The notes under the pieces: generated by a model
What the model was told of the DNA's origin: nothing
Database searches by the model: none
The model's input: the letters and a program-made list of their open reading frames with translations, nothing else
In this document: in pieces, positions 9,052 through 17,682 of the stretch
Numbering within the stretch: the stretch's first letter is position 1
How the letters are laid out: each line of letters begins with the position of its first letter
Source of the DNA: Coxiella endosymbiont of Amblyomma nuttalli
GTDB taxonomy: Bacteria; Pseudomonadota; Gammaproteobacteria; Coxiellales; Coxiellaceae
NCBI RefSeq assembly: GCF_018107685.1
Contig: NZ_CP064834.1
Location: forward strand, 372,001-436,000
Direction: 5' to 3'
DNA length: 64,000 nucleotides
Made by a program: the position numbers and the translations under genes

Positions 9052-9688
9052 ATCTCCTTATAAAGCAAATCTATTTGTTATCTCTGCTCCTTCTGGGGCT
9101 GGTAAAACCAGCCTGGTGCGTGCTCTTGTTAATAAATTAAAAGAAATTAAAGTATCCATTTCTTACACCACTCGTCCGATGCGATATGGTGATAAGGAGG
9201 GCGTTGATTATTTTTTTATTGATGAAAATCGCTTTGAAGCAATGGTAAAGGCAGATGCTTTTCTTGAGTATGCTGCTGTGTATGGTTATCACTATGGTAC
9301 AGCAAAAGACTGGGTCATAAAACAGTTGAAAACTGGTAAAGATATATTGTTGGAAATCGATTGGCAAGGGGCACAACAAATTCATTGCTTATTTCCACCG
9401 GCACTTTTGATTTTTATTTTGCCGCCCTCAGCAAGTATACTGAAGGAGAGACTCATGAAACGTCATCAGGATGAGAAAGCTGTCATTACTCAACGGATTG
9501 CGCTAGCGCGTGAGGAAATGACACACTATTCTGAATTCAATTATATCGTCGTAAATCATGATTTTAATCAGGCACTAAAAAATTTAGTTCATATCATCAG
9601 TGCTGCACGGTTACAGTTAGAAATTCAGGAAGAGAAACTGGCTAATCTTCTGGAAGAATTACTGAAAAAACGGTATATTACTTCCTAA
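9044..9688 (+). CDS. gmk: Guanylate kinase
   Basis: Phosphorylates GMP to GDP with ATP. 214 residues. The P-loop SAPSGAGKTS is at 14-23, and the GMP-binding segment SYTTRPMRYGDKEGVDYFF follows. The lid and LEIDWQGA are typical of bacterial Gmk. The only sensible start is TTG at 9044, inside the last codons of yicC; the next in-frame Met would remove the P-loop. It feeds the same guanine branch as guaA/guaB and SpoT in this window. Confidence 0.96.
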   Translation: MNKSPYKANLFVISAPSGAGKTSLVRALVNKLKEIKVSISYTTRPMRYGDKEGVDYFFIDENRFEAMVKADAFLEYAAVYGYHYGTAKDWVIKQLKTGKDILLEIDWQGAQQIHCLFPPALLIFILPPSASILKERLMKRHQDEKAVITQRIALAREEMTHYSEFNYIVVNHDFNQALKNLVHIISAARLQLEIQEEKLANLLEELLKKRYITS

Positions 9689-9818
9689 AACCATCACCTA
9701 CAATGTAACCGTAGTTTTAGTAAAAGAATTACTACTCTAATTCTAGATTATAACTTAAAATCGAGGAGTGGGTGAGATTAATTTGATTATTGAACTAGCT
9801 AATATTAAAGAGGGTCAC

Positions 9819-10106
9819 ATGGCACGTATAACTGTCGAAGATTGTCTTGAACATGTTGAAAATCGTTTTGATTTAGTGTTAAAAGCAGCGAGACGCGCTC
9901 ATTTTTTAGAACTAGGCGCTGTGGAACCTATGGTTCCTATAGATAACGATAAACCCACGGTTATAGCGCTTCGTGAGATTGCTGCTGGTTATGATGTCAC
10001 GCAAGAAGAGGTAAATGAACCTGAATCGGAAGAGATCACTAAACATAAAATAGTTTTTTTTCCAGAAAGTCAACCAACTGATTCAGAGGAAGGTATTAAC
10101 ATTTAG
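9819..10106 (+). CDS. rpoZ: RNA polymerase omega subunit
   Basis: Small RNA polymerase subunit that helps assemble beta' and forms part of one ppGpp site. The chosen ATG gives 95 residues beginning [20 protein letters not shown], the family N-terminus, with AAAGAGGG four bases upstream; an earlier in-frame GTG at 9768 adds 17 unrelated residues. The conserved [10 protein letters not shown] helix is present. The acidic C-terminal tail varies in the family. It stands before spoT, the standard gmk-rpoZ-spoT order. Confidence 0.96.
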   Translation: MARITVEDCLEHVENRFDLVLKAARRAHFLELGAVEPMVPIDNDKPTVIALREIAAGYDVTQEEVNEPESEEITKHKIVFFPESQPTDSEEGINI

Positions 10107-10458
10107 GTTATTCATGCTATTCGTCTTCCCGAGTTACGCAATCTAACCTTAAGATCCAGGATAAACAATAGAATGAGATTTGATTTTTGCTTCTCAGAAA
10201 ATTGGTAGGTTTGCGAGGGATCATCCTAATAGTGTGGTACCTAATTGCGGCATCTAGCTAGGCCAAGTATTGCGTCTTAATTTCGACTTACTCTATAGAT
10301 GTCACCTCTGATGATGTCTATTCGATCCTTTACAGTGAATGCATAGAAAGAATGGGTGAACTCAATAATATTAATTTTAGATTCCCAAATCAAGTCCGCA
10401 GGTGGCGATAGTTAGCAAATCGTGATGTTCGATGACTGTGTAAGGAGGATAAAATAAA
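10107..10458. other. Spacer between rpoZ and spoT
   Basis: About 350 bases without an ORF, RNA gene or clear terminator. Only the last part has a visible function: an AGGAGG Shine-Dalgarno sequence at 10443-10448 serving the spoT TTG start. In E. coli rpoZ and spoT are adjacent, so this gap is longer than usual. Confidence 0.55.
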
Positions 10459-12609
10459 TTGCGCCTCTTCAAAAAATTGCGTTGTAAACTTGACTACTTA
10501 AGTAATGAGCGAATTAACAGAATTCACCGAGCTTTCCTAGTGGCTGCAGACGCCCATCGTGATCAACGACGCGTAACTGGTGAAGCGTATATCAGCCATC
10601 CCGTTGCTGTTGCGTGCATATTGGCTGACATGAAGATGGATGATCAAATTATAGTTGCGGCTTTGTTACATGATGTCATTGAAGATACGCCTCTTGAAAA
10701 AAAAGCGATCTCTGAAAAATTTGGCGATGAAATAGCGGAATTAGTAGATGGTGTTAGTAAATTAACCCAAATTGAATTTGTCAGTCGAGCTGAAGCTCAG
10801 GCTGAGAATTTTCGAAAAATGCTACTGGCTATGGCACGCGATATACGCGTGATTATCGTCAAACTGGCAGATCGGCTGCATAATATGCGAACTTTAGATT
10901 CGTTGCATTCTCAAAAACGACGTCGAATCGCCAGGGAAACACTAGGTATCTTTGCACCGATTGCGAAACGTTTGGGTATGCGTGATGTATCTGTTGAGTT
11001 GGAAGAATTAGGTTTTGCTGTACTTTATCCATTGCGTTATCGTGTTTTAAGAGATGCCATTCGACGTGCACGTGGTAATCGAAAAAAAATATTAGCGTTG
11101 ATTGAAAAAAATCTGCACGGTGGATTAAGTCAAAGTAATTTATCTTCATACAATATTACTGGACGTGAAAAACACTTATTTAGTATTTATCGAAAAATGC
11201 GAAATAAACATATTCCCTTCAATGAAATCATGGATCTCTACGCTTTTCGAATTATTGTTGATGATGTGGATTCATGTTACCGTGCATTAGGGGTTATTCA
11301 CGGATTATTTAAACCAGTTCCTGGACGTTTTAAAGACTACATTGCCATTCCAAAAGTTAATGCTTATCAATCCCTACATACTACCTTATTTGGCCCTTAT
11401 GGGTTACCTATTGAGGTACAAATTCGTACGACAAAAATGGATCGCACGGCAACTACAGGTATTGCCGCTCATTGGCTCTATAAAGCGACGAATACGTCAC
11501 TTACTGAATCGCAATTGCGAGCTGAAGCGTTAGTGAAGAGTTTATTAGAATTACAGGAAGATGTGGTAAATCCGCTAGAATTTATTGAAAACGTTAAAGT
11601 GGATTTATTTCCTAATGAAGTCTACGTATTCACACCAAAAGGTGATATTACAGAGTTACCTGCTGGCGCTACTGCTATTGATTTTGCTTACTCGGTTCAT
11701 ACAGACGTGGGAAATGGTTGTGTTGCCGTTAAAATTGATCGGCATTTAGCTCCTTTGTCAACACCATTGAGTAATGGACAAACCATCGAGGTTATTACTT
11801 CCTCCGGGGGTCGTCCTAATCCAGCGTGGATGGATTTTGTCATAACTAGCAAAGCGAAGAACAGCATTCGTCAATTTTTAAAAACACAACGCCGTTCGGA
11901 ATCTATTGCGTTAGGGAAACAATTATTGAAAAAAGAATTAGTCGACTATTCTATTTCATTAAAAAAATTATCACAGCGAGTTATTGATTTCACATTAAAA
12001 GAAATACATTTGAAATCCTTTGATGATTTATTGGAAGAGATTGGTTTAGGAAATCGCATGGCGGCTTTAGTGGCGCAACGCATCGCAGCAGTGACTAAAG
12101 AGACTGAAGCAGAAACGAAAATCCGACTACCGAATGAAATACCTTTAATAATTAAGGGTACAGAAGGGATAGTCGTTAATTTTGCTACTTGTTGTTATCC
12201 TATACCCGGTGATCCAATCGTAGGTGTTATTGATGCGGGGCGTGGAATTTTAATACATACCGATCGTTGCCCTTTCATTGCAAAATTACGCCACTGTCTT
12301 GATCGATTTATGCCGCTTCGATGGTCCGAACAAGCAAGGGGTGAATTTCCCACGTCAGTTCACGTGCAAGTCGTTAATGAACGTGGTGCGCTAGCTATGT
12401 TAACATTAGCGATGGCAAAAGCAGATGCTAATATTCAAGATATTATGGTAGAAGAACGTGAAGGATTACATTATATTGTCATGTTTCGTATCACTGTTCG
12501 AGATCGCGCACATTTGTCGATAGTGTTGCGTCGTTTACGTCAAGTAAAACAGATAGTAAAAATTATGCGTCGTTTTTATAAAATGAGGGGTTATGAAACA
12601 AATTATTAG
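10459..12609 (+). CDS. spoT: Bifunctional (p)ppGpp synthetase/hydrolase
   Basis: RelA/SpoT homologue controlling stringent-response alarmone levels. 716 residues with the full layout: HD hydrolase domain (about 20-175; H47, H71-D72, LADRLHNMRT at 136-145), synthetase domain (about 235-345; GRFKDYIAIPK at 289-299), TGS (about 386-447) and a C-terminal ACT domain (about 640-716). An intact HD motif and the position after rpoZ favour SpoT over RelA. The synthetase motif reads NAYQSLHT (301-308) where the family has NGYQSLHT. The TTG start has a strong AGGAGG 10 bases upstream. It overlaps ridA by 17 bases. Confidence 0.96.
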   Translation: MRLFKKLRCKLDYLSNERINRIHRAFLVAADAHRDQRRVTGEAYISHPVAVACILADMKMDDQIIVAALLHDVIEDTPLEKKAISEKFGDEIAELVDGVSKLTQIEFVSRAEAQAENFRKMLLAMARDIRVIIVKLADRLHNMRTLDSLHSQKRRRIARETLGIFAPIAKRLGMRDVSVELEELGFAVLYPLRYRVLRDAIRRARGNRKKILALIEKNLHGGLSQSNLSSYNITGREKHLFSIYRKMRNKHIPFNEIMDLYAFRIIVDDVDSCYRALGVIHGLFKPVPGRFKDYIAIPKVNAYQSLHTTLFGPYGLPIEVQIRTTKMDRTATTGIAAHWLYKATNTSLTESQLRAEALVKSLLELQEDVVNPLEFIENVKVDLFPNEVYVFTPKGDITELPAGATAIDFAYSVHTDVGNGCVAVKIDRHLAPLSTPLSNGQTIEVITSSGGRPNPAWMDFVITSKAKNSIRQFLKTQRRSESIALGKQLLKKELVDYSISLKKLSQRVIDFTLKEIHLKSFDDLLEEIGLGNRMAALVAQRIAAVTKETEAETKIRLPNEIPLIIKGTEGIVVNFATCCYPIPGDPIVGVIDAGRGILIHTDRCPFIAKLRHCLDRFMPLRWSEQARGEFPTSVHVQVVNERGALAMLTLAMAKADANIQDIMVEEREGLHYIVMFRITVRDRAHLSIVLRRLRQVKQIVKIMRRFYKMRGYETNY

Positions 12610-12976
12610 TACAAATAAAGCACCACGAGCTATCGGTATATACTCGCAAGCTGTTAAGGTCGGTAATACCGTTTATTTTTCTGGGCAAATTTCGCTAGAT
12701 CCAGAAACCATGGAAATAACACGTGGTGACTGCAAAGGTCATATCCATCGTGCCTTTAGCAATATGACAGCAATAGCTAAAGCGGCTGGTGGAAATCTTT
12801 CTCAGATCGTAAAGCTTACTATTTATCTGACTAATATGGAACATTTTGTATTTGTTGATGAAATCATGCAAAAATATTACGAAGAACCTTATCCAGCGAG
12901 ATCAGTAGTGACCGTTAAGCAACTTCCTAAAAATTCTTTGATTGCAATTGATGCCATAATGGTATTAGACGAATGA
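12593..12976 (+). CDS. ridA: RidA enamine/imine deaminase
   Basis: YjgF/YER057c/UK114 family; removes reactive 2-aminoacrylate made by PLP enzymes. 127 residues, standard. Y17 (GIYSQA), G31 (SGQI) and R103 (PARSVV) match the ligand pocket. Near the C-terminus the family usually reads IE-hydrophobic-EAIA; here it is IAIDAIMV, so the two acidic positions are Ala and Asp. The gene starts inside the end of spoT and ends with ATGA shared with recG, so spoT-ridA-recG look like one transcript. Confidence 0.94.
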   Translation: MKQIISTNKAPRAIGIYSQAVKVGNTVYFSGQISLDPETMEITRGDCKGHIHRAFSNMTAIAKAAGGNLSQIVKLTIYLTNMEHFVFVDEIMQKYYEEPYPARSVVTVKQLPKNSLIAIDAIMVLDE

Positions 12977-15060
12977 ACGAGGACAACAAAGTTGATTTCA
13001 TTTCTGTTACTGTTCTTAAACGGGTTGGATTGGGCATTCAGGCATTATTGGCTAACTTAAATATTTATACTATTCAAGATTTATTATTTCATTTACCCCT
13101 GCGTTATCAAGATCGCAGATATTTAACTCCCATTGCAGCTGTTCGCCATGGAGATCAAGTAGTTGTTGAGGGAAAAATACAATTAGCCAATCTAGCTTAT
13201 ACGCGTCGACGCAATTTGATTTGTTGTATACGCGATAGCACAGGCTCACTTCTTTTGCGCTTTTATCATTTTAACTTAAAACAGCAAGAACGATTAACGA
13301 AAGTTGGTCTAACATTGCGTTGTTTCGGTAGTGTACGGAAAAATTATCAAGGACGTTTAGAAATGGAACATCCTGAATATCAAATCATGGACAAGGAAGT
13401 GCCATTAGAGGACTGCTTAACCCCTATTTATTCAACAACAAAAGGACTGCGACAAACGCAATGGCGTCATTTAATGGCGCAAGCACTGGAATACTTAAAA
13501 GCTAATAATATTGAAGAGTTATTACCTGAATCGTTGCGGAAATTGTTCCAACTACCTACATTGATGGAAGCATTAATTTATGTACATCGTCCTCCTCAAG
13601 AAGCCTCAGTTGATTTATTACAGGCAGGAATACATCCTACACAGAAGCGCTTGGCATTCGAGGAATTGTTAGCACAGCAAGTGGGTTTACAACGATTGCG
13701 ATTGCAAATAAAAATTCACCGTGCACCTATTTTAGAATCAAATAGCTGGCAAGAAAAATTACGTGAGGCTCTGTTCTTTCCATTAACTACTGCACAACAA
13801 CGTGTCATTAAGGAAATTAATAAAGATTTATCTATGCCAAGTCCAATGTTGCGTTTAGTACAAGGTGATGTCGGATCTGGAAAAACTATTATAGCAGCAA
13901 TGTCAGTAATGAAAGTGCTAGAAAATAACTATCAAAGCGCCGTTATGGCGCCTACTGAATTATTAGCTGAACAACATTATCAAGTTTTTCAACGATGGTT
14001 TAAGCCATTGGGAATTAATGTGGGCTACTTAGTGGGAAATTTAAGTAAGGCAGTGCGTAAAGAAACCTTGCACAGAATAACTAGTGGCGAACACCAAGTT
14101 GTAGTTGGCACACATGCGCTATTTCAGGAAGCCGTGATTTTTCGAAATTTAGCATTAGTTGTAATTGATGAACAACACCGTTTCGGTGTGCATCAACGAT
14201 TAGCCTTAAAAGAAAAGGGTTTAACAGAAAAAAATAGTTATCCACATCAATTAATTATGACAGCAACTCCTATTCCACGAACCTTGGCAATGACGATGTA
14301 CGCTGATTTAGATATTTCAGTTATTGATGAATTACCACCAGGTCGGAGACCAATTTCGACGGTAATAATATCAAATACACGCCGTGAAAAGGTTATCGAG
14401 GGAATTAAAAAAATTTGTGAGCAAGGCAAACAAGCTTATTGGATATGTACTTTAATCAAAGAATCAGAAACTGTGCAATGTGAAACAACCGAAGCAACCT
14501 ATAAACATCTACAACAATCATTAACAAATTTAAAAATTGGTTTAATTCATGGACGATTAAACAAAAATGAGAAAGAAGCAGTGATGGCAGCATTTAAAGT
14601 AGGGAAAATTAATTTACTTGTAGCAACCACAGTAGTTGAAGTAGGTGTTAATGTGCCGAATGCAACCTTAATGATAATAGAAAATTCTGAACGTTTAGGT
14701 TTAGTACAAATACATCAGCTACGAGGTCGTGTTGGACGTGGAGAAGACAAAAGTCATTGTGTTTTACTGTATCAAGGACCTCTGTCTAATAATGCACGAA
14801 ATCGCTTATCTTTTTTGCGAGATTCACAGGATGGTTTTGTTATAGCACAAAAGGATCTTGAGTTACGGGGCGTCGGAGAATTATTGGGTACGCGCCAAGC
14901 GGGCTTATTTCATTTTCGGATTGCAAATATGGCACGGGATTTTCATCTACTTCCATCTGTACAAAAAATGTCTCATGTGATTGTACAGCATTATCCTCAT
15001 GTCATTGACCGTTTACTGCATCGTTGGCTAAAAAGACCAGCAGCGTATTGGGATGTATAA
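12973..15060 (+). CDS. recG: ATP-dependent DNA helicase RecG
   Basis: Remodels stalled forks and Holliday junctions. 695 residues, usual size. The N-terminal wedge/OB domain (about 50-165) precedes the SF2 helicase core: Walker A GDVGSGKT (298-305), the DEQH box followed by RFG (399-405), TATPIPRTLAMT and the LRGRVGRG segment; the C-terminal TRQ loop appears as GELLGTRQAG. Start ATG overlaps the ridA stop by four bases. The T-rich run right after the stop (15061-15068) has no hairpin. Confidence 0.97.
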   Translation: MNEDNKVDFISVTVLKRVGLGIQALLANLNIYTIQDLLFHLPLRYQDRRYLTPIAAVRHGDQVVVEGKIQLANLAYTRRRNLICCIRDSTGSLLLRFYHFNLKQQERLTKVGLTLRCFGSVRKNYQGRLEMEHPEYQIMDKEVPLEDCLTPIYSTTKGLRQTQWRHLMAQALEYLKANNIEELLPESLRKLFQLPTLMEALIYVHRPPQEASVDLLQAGIHPTQKRLAFEELLAQQVGLQRLRLQIKIHRAPILESNSWQEKLREALFFPLTTAQQRVIKEINKDLSMPSPMLRLVQGDVGSGKTIIAAMSVMKVLENNYQSAVMAPTELLAEQHYQVFQRWFKPLGINVGYLVGNLSKAVRKETLHRITSGEHQVVVGTHALFQEAVIFRNLALVVIDEQHRFGVHQRLALKEKGLTEKNSYPHQLIMTATPIPRTLAMTMYADLDISVIDELPPGRRPISTVIISNTRREKVIEGIKKICEQGKQAYWICTLIKESETVQCETTEATYKHLQQSLTNLKIGLIHGRLNKNEKEAVMAAFKVGKINLLVATTVVEVGVNVPNATLMIIENSERLGLVQIHQLRGRVGRGEDKSHCVLLYQGPLSNNARNRLSFLRDSQDGFVIAQKDLELRGVGELLGTRQAGLFHFRIANMARDFHLLPSVQKMSHVIVQHYPHVIDRLLHRWLKRPAAYWDV

Positions 15061-15177
15061 TTTTTTTTTACAATTAATTTAAAAAACTAGCTAGATTATT
15101 TAATCTAAGTTAGATAAGATATGAATCCTTAAAGAGTTGAAGTTGGCAATCTTCCTTAAAATAAGTTTATTTAAGGG

Positions 15178-15207
15178 TTGCATTAAGTGAAAGATTGCTA
15201 TTAGAAT
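15178..15207 (+). promoter_or_regulatory. Candidate sigma-70 promoter of the outer-membrane protein gene
   Basis: TTGCAT (15178-15183) and TAGAAT (15202-15207) with an 18-base spacer, 47 bases before the start codon at 15255. An AGGGGA ribosome binding site lies just before the ATG. Pattern match only. Confidence 0.45.
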
Positions 15208-15254
15208 TATCTGCTCTTAACTTAGTAACACTTTAAACATTTAGGGGAATTTAA

Positions 15255-15953
15255 ATGTCGGTAAAAAAATTAGTAACACTTGCTACTGCTGGTATTGCTA
15301 GCGTCGGTGTCACTTCCGCTGCGTTAGCCGGTGGTTCTGATTATGTACCTGCTCCCAGCTATGCTGGTATTTATGTTGAAGGTAATTCGGGTTACACTTA
15401 TCGCCCGTGGTTGAAGGATGCTTCTACCATTGTTGGTTTTGCGAAGCAAACGGCCGTTTTAGGAAACGCTTCTCGAGGCAACGGTGGCTTCACTTTCGGT
15501 GGGGATTTGGGTTACCAATTTAATCAATATTTCGCTATTGAAAGCGGATGGTATTATCTGCCCAAATTGAAGTTTACTACTGATGTTAAAATATCACCGC
15601 TAGTTGCAGGAACTTACGATGTTAAAAGCGGTATAGCTTATGGTGCATTCAAAGGGATGGCTCCTATTTATGCCAATACCTACGTTTTCGGTAAATTAGG
15701 GGTTGCTTATACTTACAATCGAAGTAGTGCAGCCTTACCAACATTGAAAGCTCCATTTAATGTTGCTTCTCGCTCAAACTTTTGGAATCCGTTATTTTCG
15801 GCCGGTGTTCAATACCATTTTACGTCGAATTGGTCCGTGAATGCACAATATACTTTTGTACCAGGCTACCGAGGTGCGTCTTCTAACCGCTTCTCTACTG
15901 TGCCGGCTACAAATCTATTCACGGTTGGACTGGGTTATAAGTTCTTAATGTAA
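15255..15953 (+). CDS. Outer-membrane beta-barrel protein (P1/OmpA-like of Coxiella)
   Basis: 232 residues. A textbook signal peptide (KK, hydrophobic stretch, cleavage after A25 in ALA-GG) is followed by alternating hydrophobic/aromatic beta strands, for example GGDLGYQFNQYFAIESGWYY, FGKLGVAYTY, FSAGVQYHF and the final FTVGLGYKFLM, as in an eight-stranded OmpA-type transmembrane barrel with no peptidoglycan-binding domain. Ala/Gly/Tyr-rich composition and the start sequence recall the Coxiella P1/OmpA-like surface proteins, which I could not confirm. It is a single-gene unit with candidate promoter and strong terminator, and the least AT-rich stretch nearby, suggesting high expression. Confidence 0.85.
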   Translation: MSVKKLVTLATAGIASVGVTSAALAGGSDYVPAPSYAGIYVEGNSGYTYRPWLKDASTIVGFAKQTAVLGNASRGNGGFTFGGDLGYQFNQYFAIESGWYYLPKLKFTTDVKISPLVAGTYDVKSGIAYGAFKGMAPIYANTYVFGKLGVAYTYNRSSAALPTLKAPFNVASRSNFWNPLFSAGVQYHFTSNWSVNAQYTFVPGYRGASSNRFSTVPATNLFTVGLGYKFLM

Positions 15954-15954
15954 T

Positions 15955-15983
15955 CAATCGATAATCATATCGATTATCGATTG
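15955..15983. repeat. 12-bp inverted repeat directly after the OMP stop codon
   Basis: CAATCGATAATC (15955-15966) and its exact complement GATTATCGATTG (15972-15983) with a 5-base loop, starting two bases after the stop. There is no T-tract after it. It may protect the mRNA 3' end or assist the true terminator about 30 bases further on. Confidence 0.6.
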
Positions 15984-16019
15984 CTTGAATCAAGAAAAGA
16001 CGCTTGAATCAAGAAAAGA
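15983..16019. repeat. 19-bp period tandem duplication
   Basis: GCTTGAATCAAGAAAAGA occurs at 15983-16000 and again at 16002-16019, one base apart. The second copy supplies the left arm of the terminator stem, so the terminator's A-rich arm has itself been duplicated. Confidence 0.85.
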
Positions 16020-16042
16020 GGGCAAAAGCCCTCTTTTCTTTT
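16011..16042 (+). terminator. Rho-independent terminator of the OMP gene
   Basis: Perfect 13-bp stem: AAGAAAAGAGGGC (16011-16023), loop AAAA, GCCCTCTTTTCTT (16028-16040), followed by TTAAT. GC-rich core plus T-rich 3' arm is the standard form. It is the strongest terminator in the window. Confidence 0.88.
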
Positions 16043-16472
16043 AATATTCTTTGTGCTAATAACCTATAAGGACACTTTAAGTCTTAAGGATTATTTACTT
16101 AAATAATTTATGTTTAAAATTTCATATTACATATTTCATAGAAGTTTTTATCGATATTTAAGTATAATCGTAAAAATAGTACTTTATTCAAAGGAGTCTG
16201 TAAAAAGCATCGAAGCTCTGACTGCTGTATGACTGGATAGATTTTGGATAGATTAATCTACTCGTCATACATTTCAACAAATTAGTAGTAAAAAACTTTG
16301 GAACTTGATCATAAATAGAATACAGTGGATTTAAGCGATCTTGAAAAAGAAGAAACGGTAAAAACAGTGCTTTTTAATGAGAATCTTTAGTGATACGCTT
16401 TTTACTTAATTTTAATCTATATCAGCGAATCTATAGATAATTAGCGGATCTATAGACATTATGTTCTAGAAA
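16043..16472. other. Gene-free spacer after the OMP terminator
   Basis: About 430 bases without a gene. It contains two imperfect short tandem repeats: TGGATAGATT twice around 16234-16254, and a 19-base period repeat (AGCGAATCTATAGA / AGCGGATCTATAGA) at 16424-16456. Confidence 0.6.
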
Positions 16473-17342
16473 TCAATTACAGTAGTGCTTTTTACTTAAA
16501 TCATTTGCAGCCCAAAGCGTATTCTCTAATAAAGTAGCTACCGTCATTGGACCAACTCCCCCAGGGACTGGGGTGATCCACGATGCTTTTTCTTTAGCAG
16601 TTTCGAAATGAATATCTCCAACAATTTTATCTGGACTCAGCCGACTAAAACCAACATCAACTACAATAGTTCCTGGTTTAATCCATTTACTTTGGATAAT
16701 GCCTGGCTTACCAATAGCAACTATTAGAAGATCAGCGTTATTGATATGCTGTGCTAAATTTTCTGTAAAGCGATGACAGATAGTCACTGTGCATTTAGCC
16801 AACAGCAATTCCATTGCCATTGGTCGGCCTACAATATTAGAAGCACCTACTATAACAGCGTGCTTACCAGCAATCGTTTCTCTAGTCTCTTTTAATAAAG
16901 TCATAATGCCATGAGCAGTGCAAGGACGTAAAGCTGGGCGTCGCTGTATTAGACGGCCGAGATTATAAGGGTGAAAAGCATCAACATCTTTCTTAGGACA
17001 AATACGTTCAGACAAATTAGTGTGATTAATATGTTCAGGTAAAGGTAATTGTAATAAAATTCCATGTGTGTTTAGATCTGCATTACATTCATCGATTTTT
17101 ACAGCTAAATCTGACTCTGTAACAGTTTCCGGCATACGATACACGGTTGAACGAATACCAACTGTTCGGCAAGCATGTTCTTTATGAAAAATATACGCCT
17201 CTGAAGCAGGATTATTACCCACTAGGATAACAGAAAGCCCAGGTAATGATAATCCTTTTTCCTGTCGTAAACGAATGGCTTCTTTAACATGTGCTTTAAC
17301 CTTGTTTGCACAAGTGTGCCCATTTAAAATTCTAGGTGTCAT
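16473..17342 (-). CDS. folD: Methylenetetrahydrofolate dehydrogenase/cyclohydrolase
   Basis: Bifunctional enzyme interconverting 5,10-methylene-THF and 10-formyl-THF with NADP. 289 residues, normal. Catalytic lysine K54 lies in EAYIFHKEHAC; D121 is in KKDVDAFHPYNLGR (family KDVDGFHP, so G122 is Ala here); the NADP-binding GASNIVGRP is at 166-174, and ITPVPGGVGPMTVA is intact. A stand-alone gene on the reverse strand, flanked by spacers. It supplies one-carbon units for purine and formyl-Met synthesis. Confidence 0.96.
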   Translation of the reverse strand: MTPRILNGHTCANKVKAHVKEAIRLRQEKGLSLPGLSVILVGNNPASEAYIFHKEHACRTVGIRSTVYRMPETVTESDLAVKIDECNADLNTHGILLQLPLPEHINHTNLSERICPKKDVDAFHPYNLGRLIQRRPALRPCTAHGIMTLLKETRETIAGKHAVIVGASNIVGRPMAMELLLAKCTVTICHRFTENLAQHINNADLLIVAIGKPGIIQSKWIKPGTIVVDVGFSRLSPDKIVGDIHFETAKEKASWITPVPGGVGPMTVATLLENTLWAANDLSKKHYCN

Positions 17343-17682
17343 AATATGATTGCTTTTAGTGACGTAAGTTTCACAGTATTCTACTCTTAAGGTGCATTTA
17401 CATCATTGAAATATTGGCCAATTCAAATTATATTTCCTGACATATAATTGAGAAAATACGATCTAGAAATCATGTTCATAGTTAATTCATAGTTAATAAT
17501 AGATAGCACTTGTCGATAAAGATACCTTCCCCATCCGATATGATAACAGAATAATATGATAACGGAATAGTGCAACAAGACTATGGTTTAGTGATTAAGT
17601 AATCATTGGTTTAGTGATTAAGTAATCATTTTTTCACAACAAATCTTTTTGTAATTTTGCGTTTTGTTACAATGTACATCGC
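17343..17682. other. Spacer rich in short tandem duplications
   Basis: 340 bases without a gene but with three two-copy tandem repeats in succession: TTCATAGTTAA (17476-17497), a 16-bp unit with one mismatch (17538-17569) and a 23-bp exact unit (17584-17629). Confidence 0.75.
17584..17629. repeat. 23-bp exact tandem duplication
   Basis: The unit running from TGGTTTAGTGATTAAG to AATCAT is present at 17584-17606 and 17607-17629 without mismatch, between folD and mltD. It is the longest unit of the tandem duplications seen here. Confidence 0.9.
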
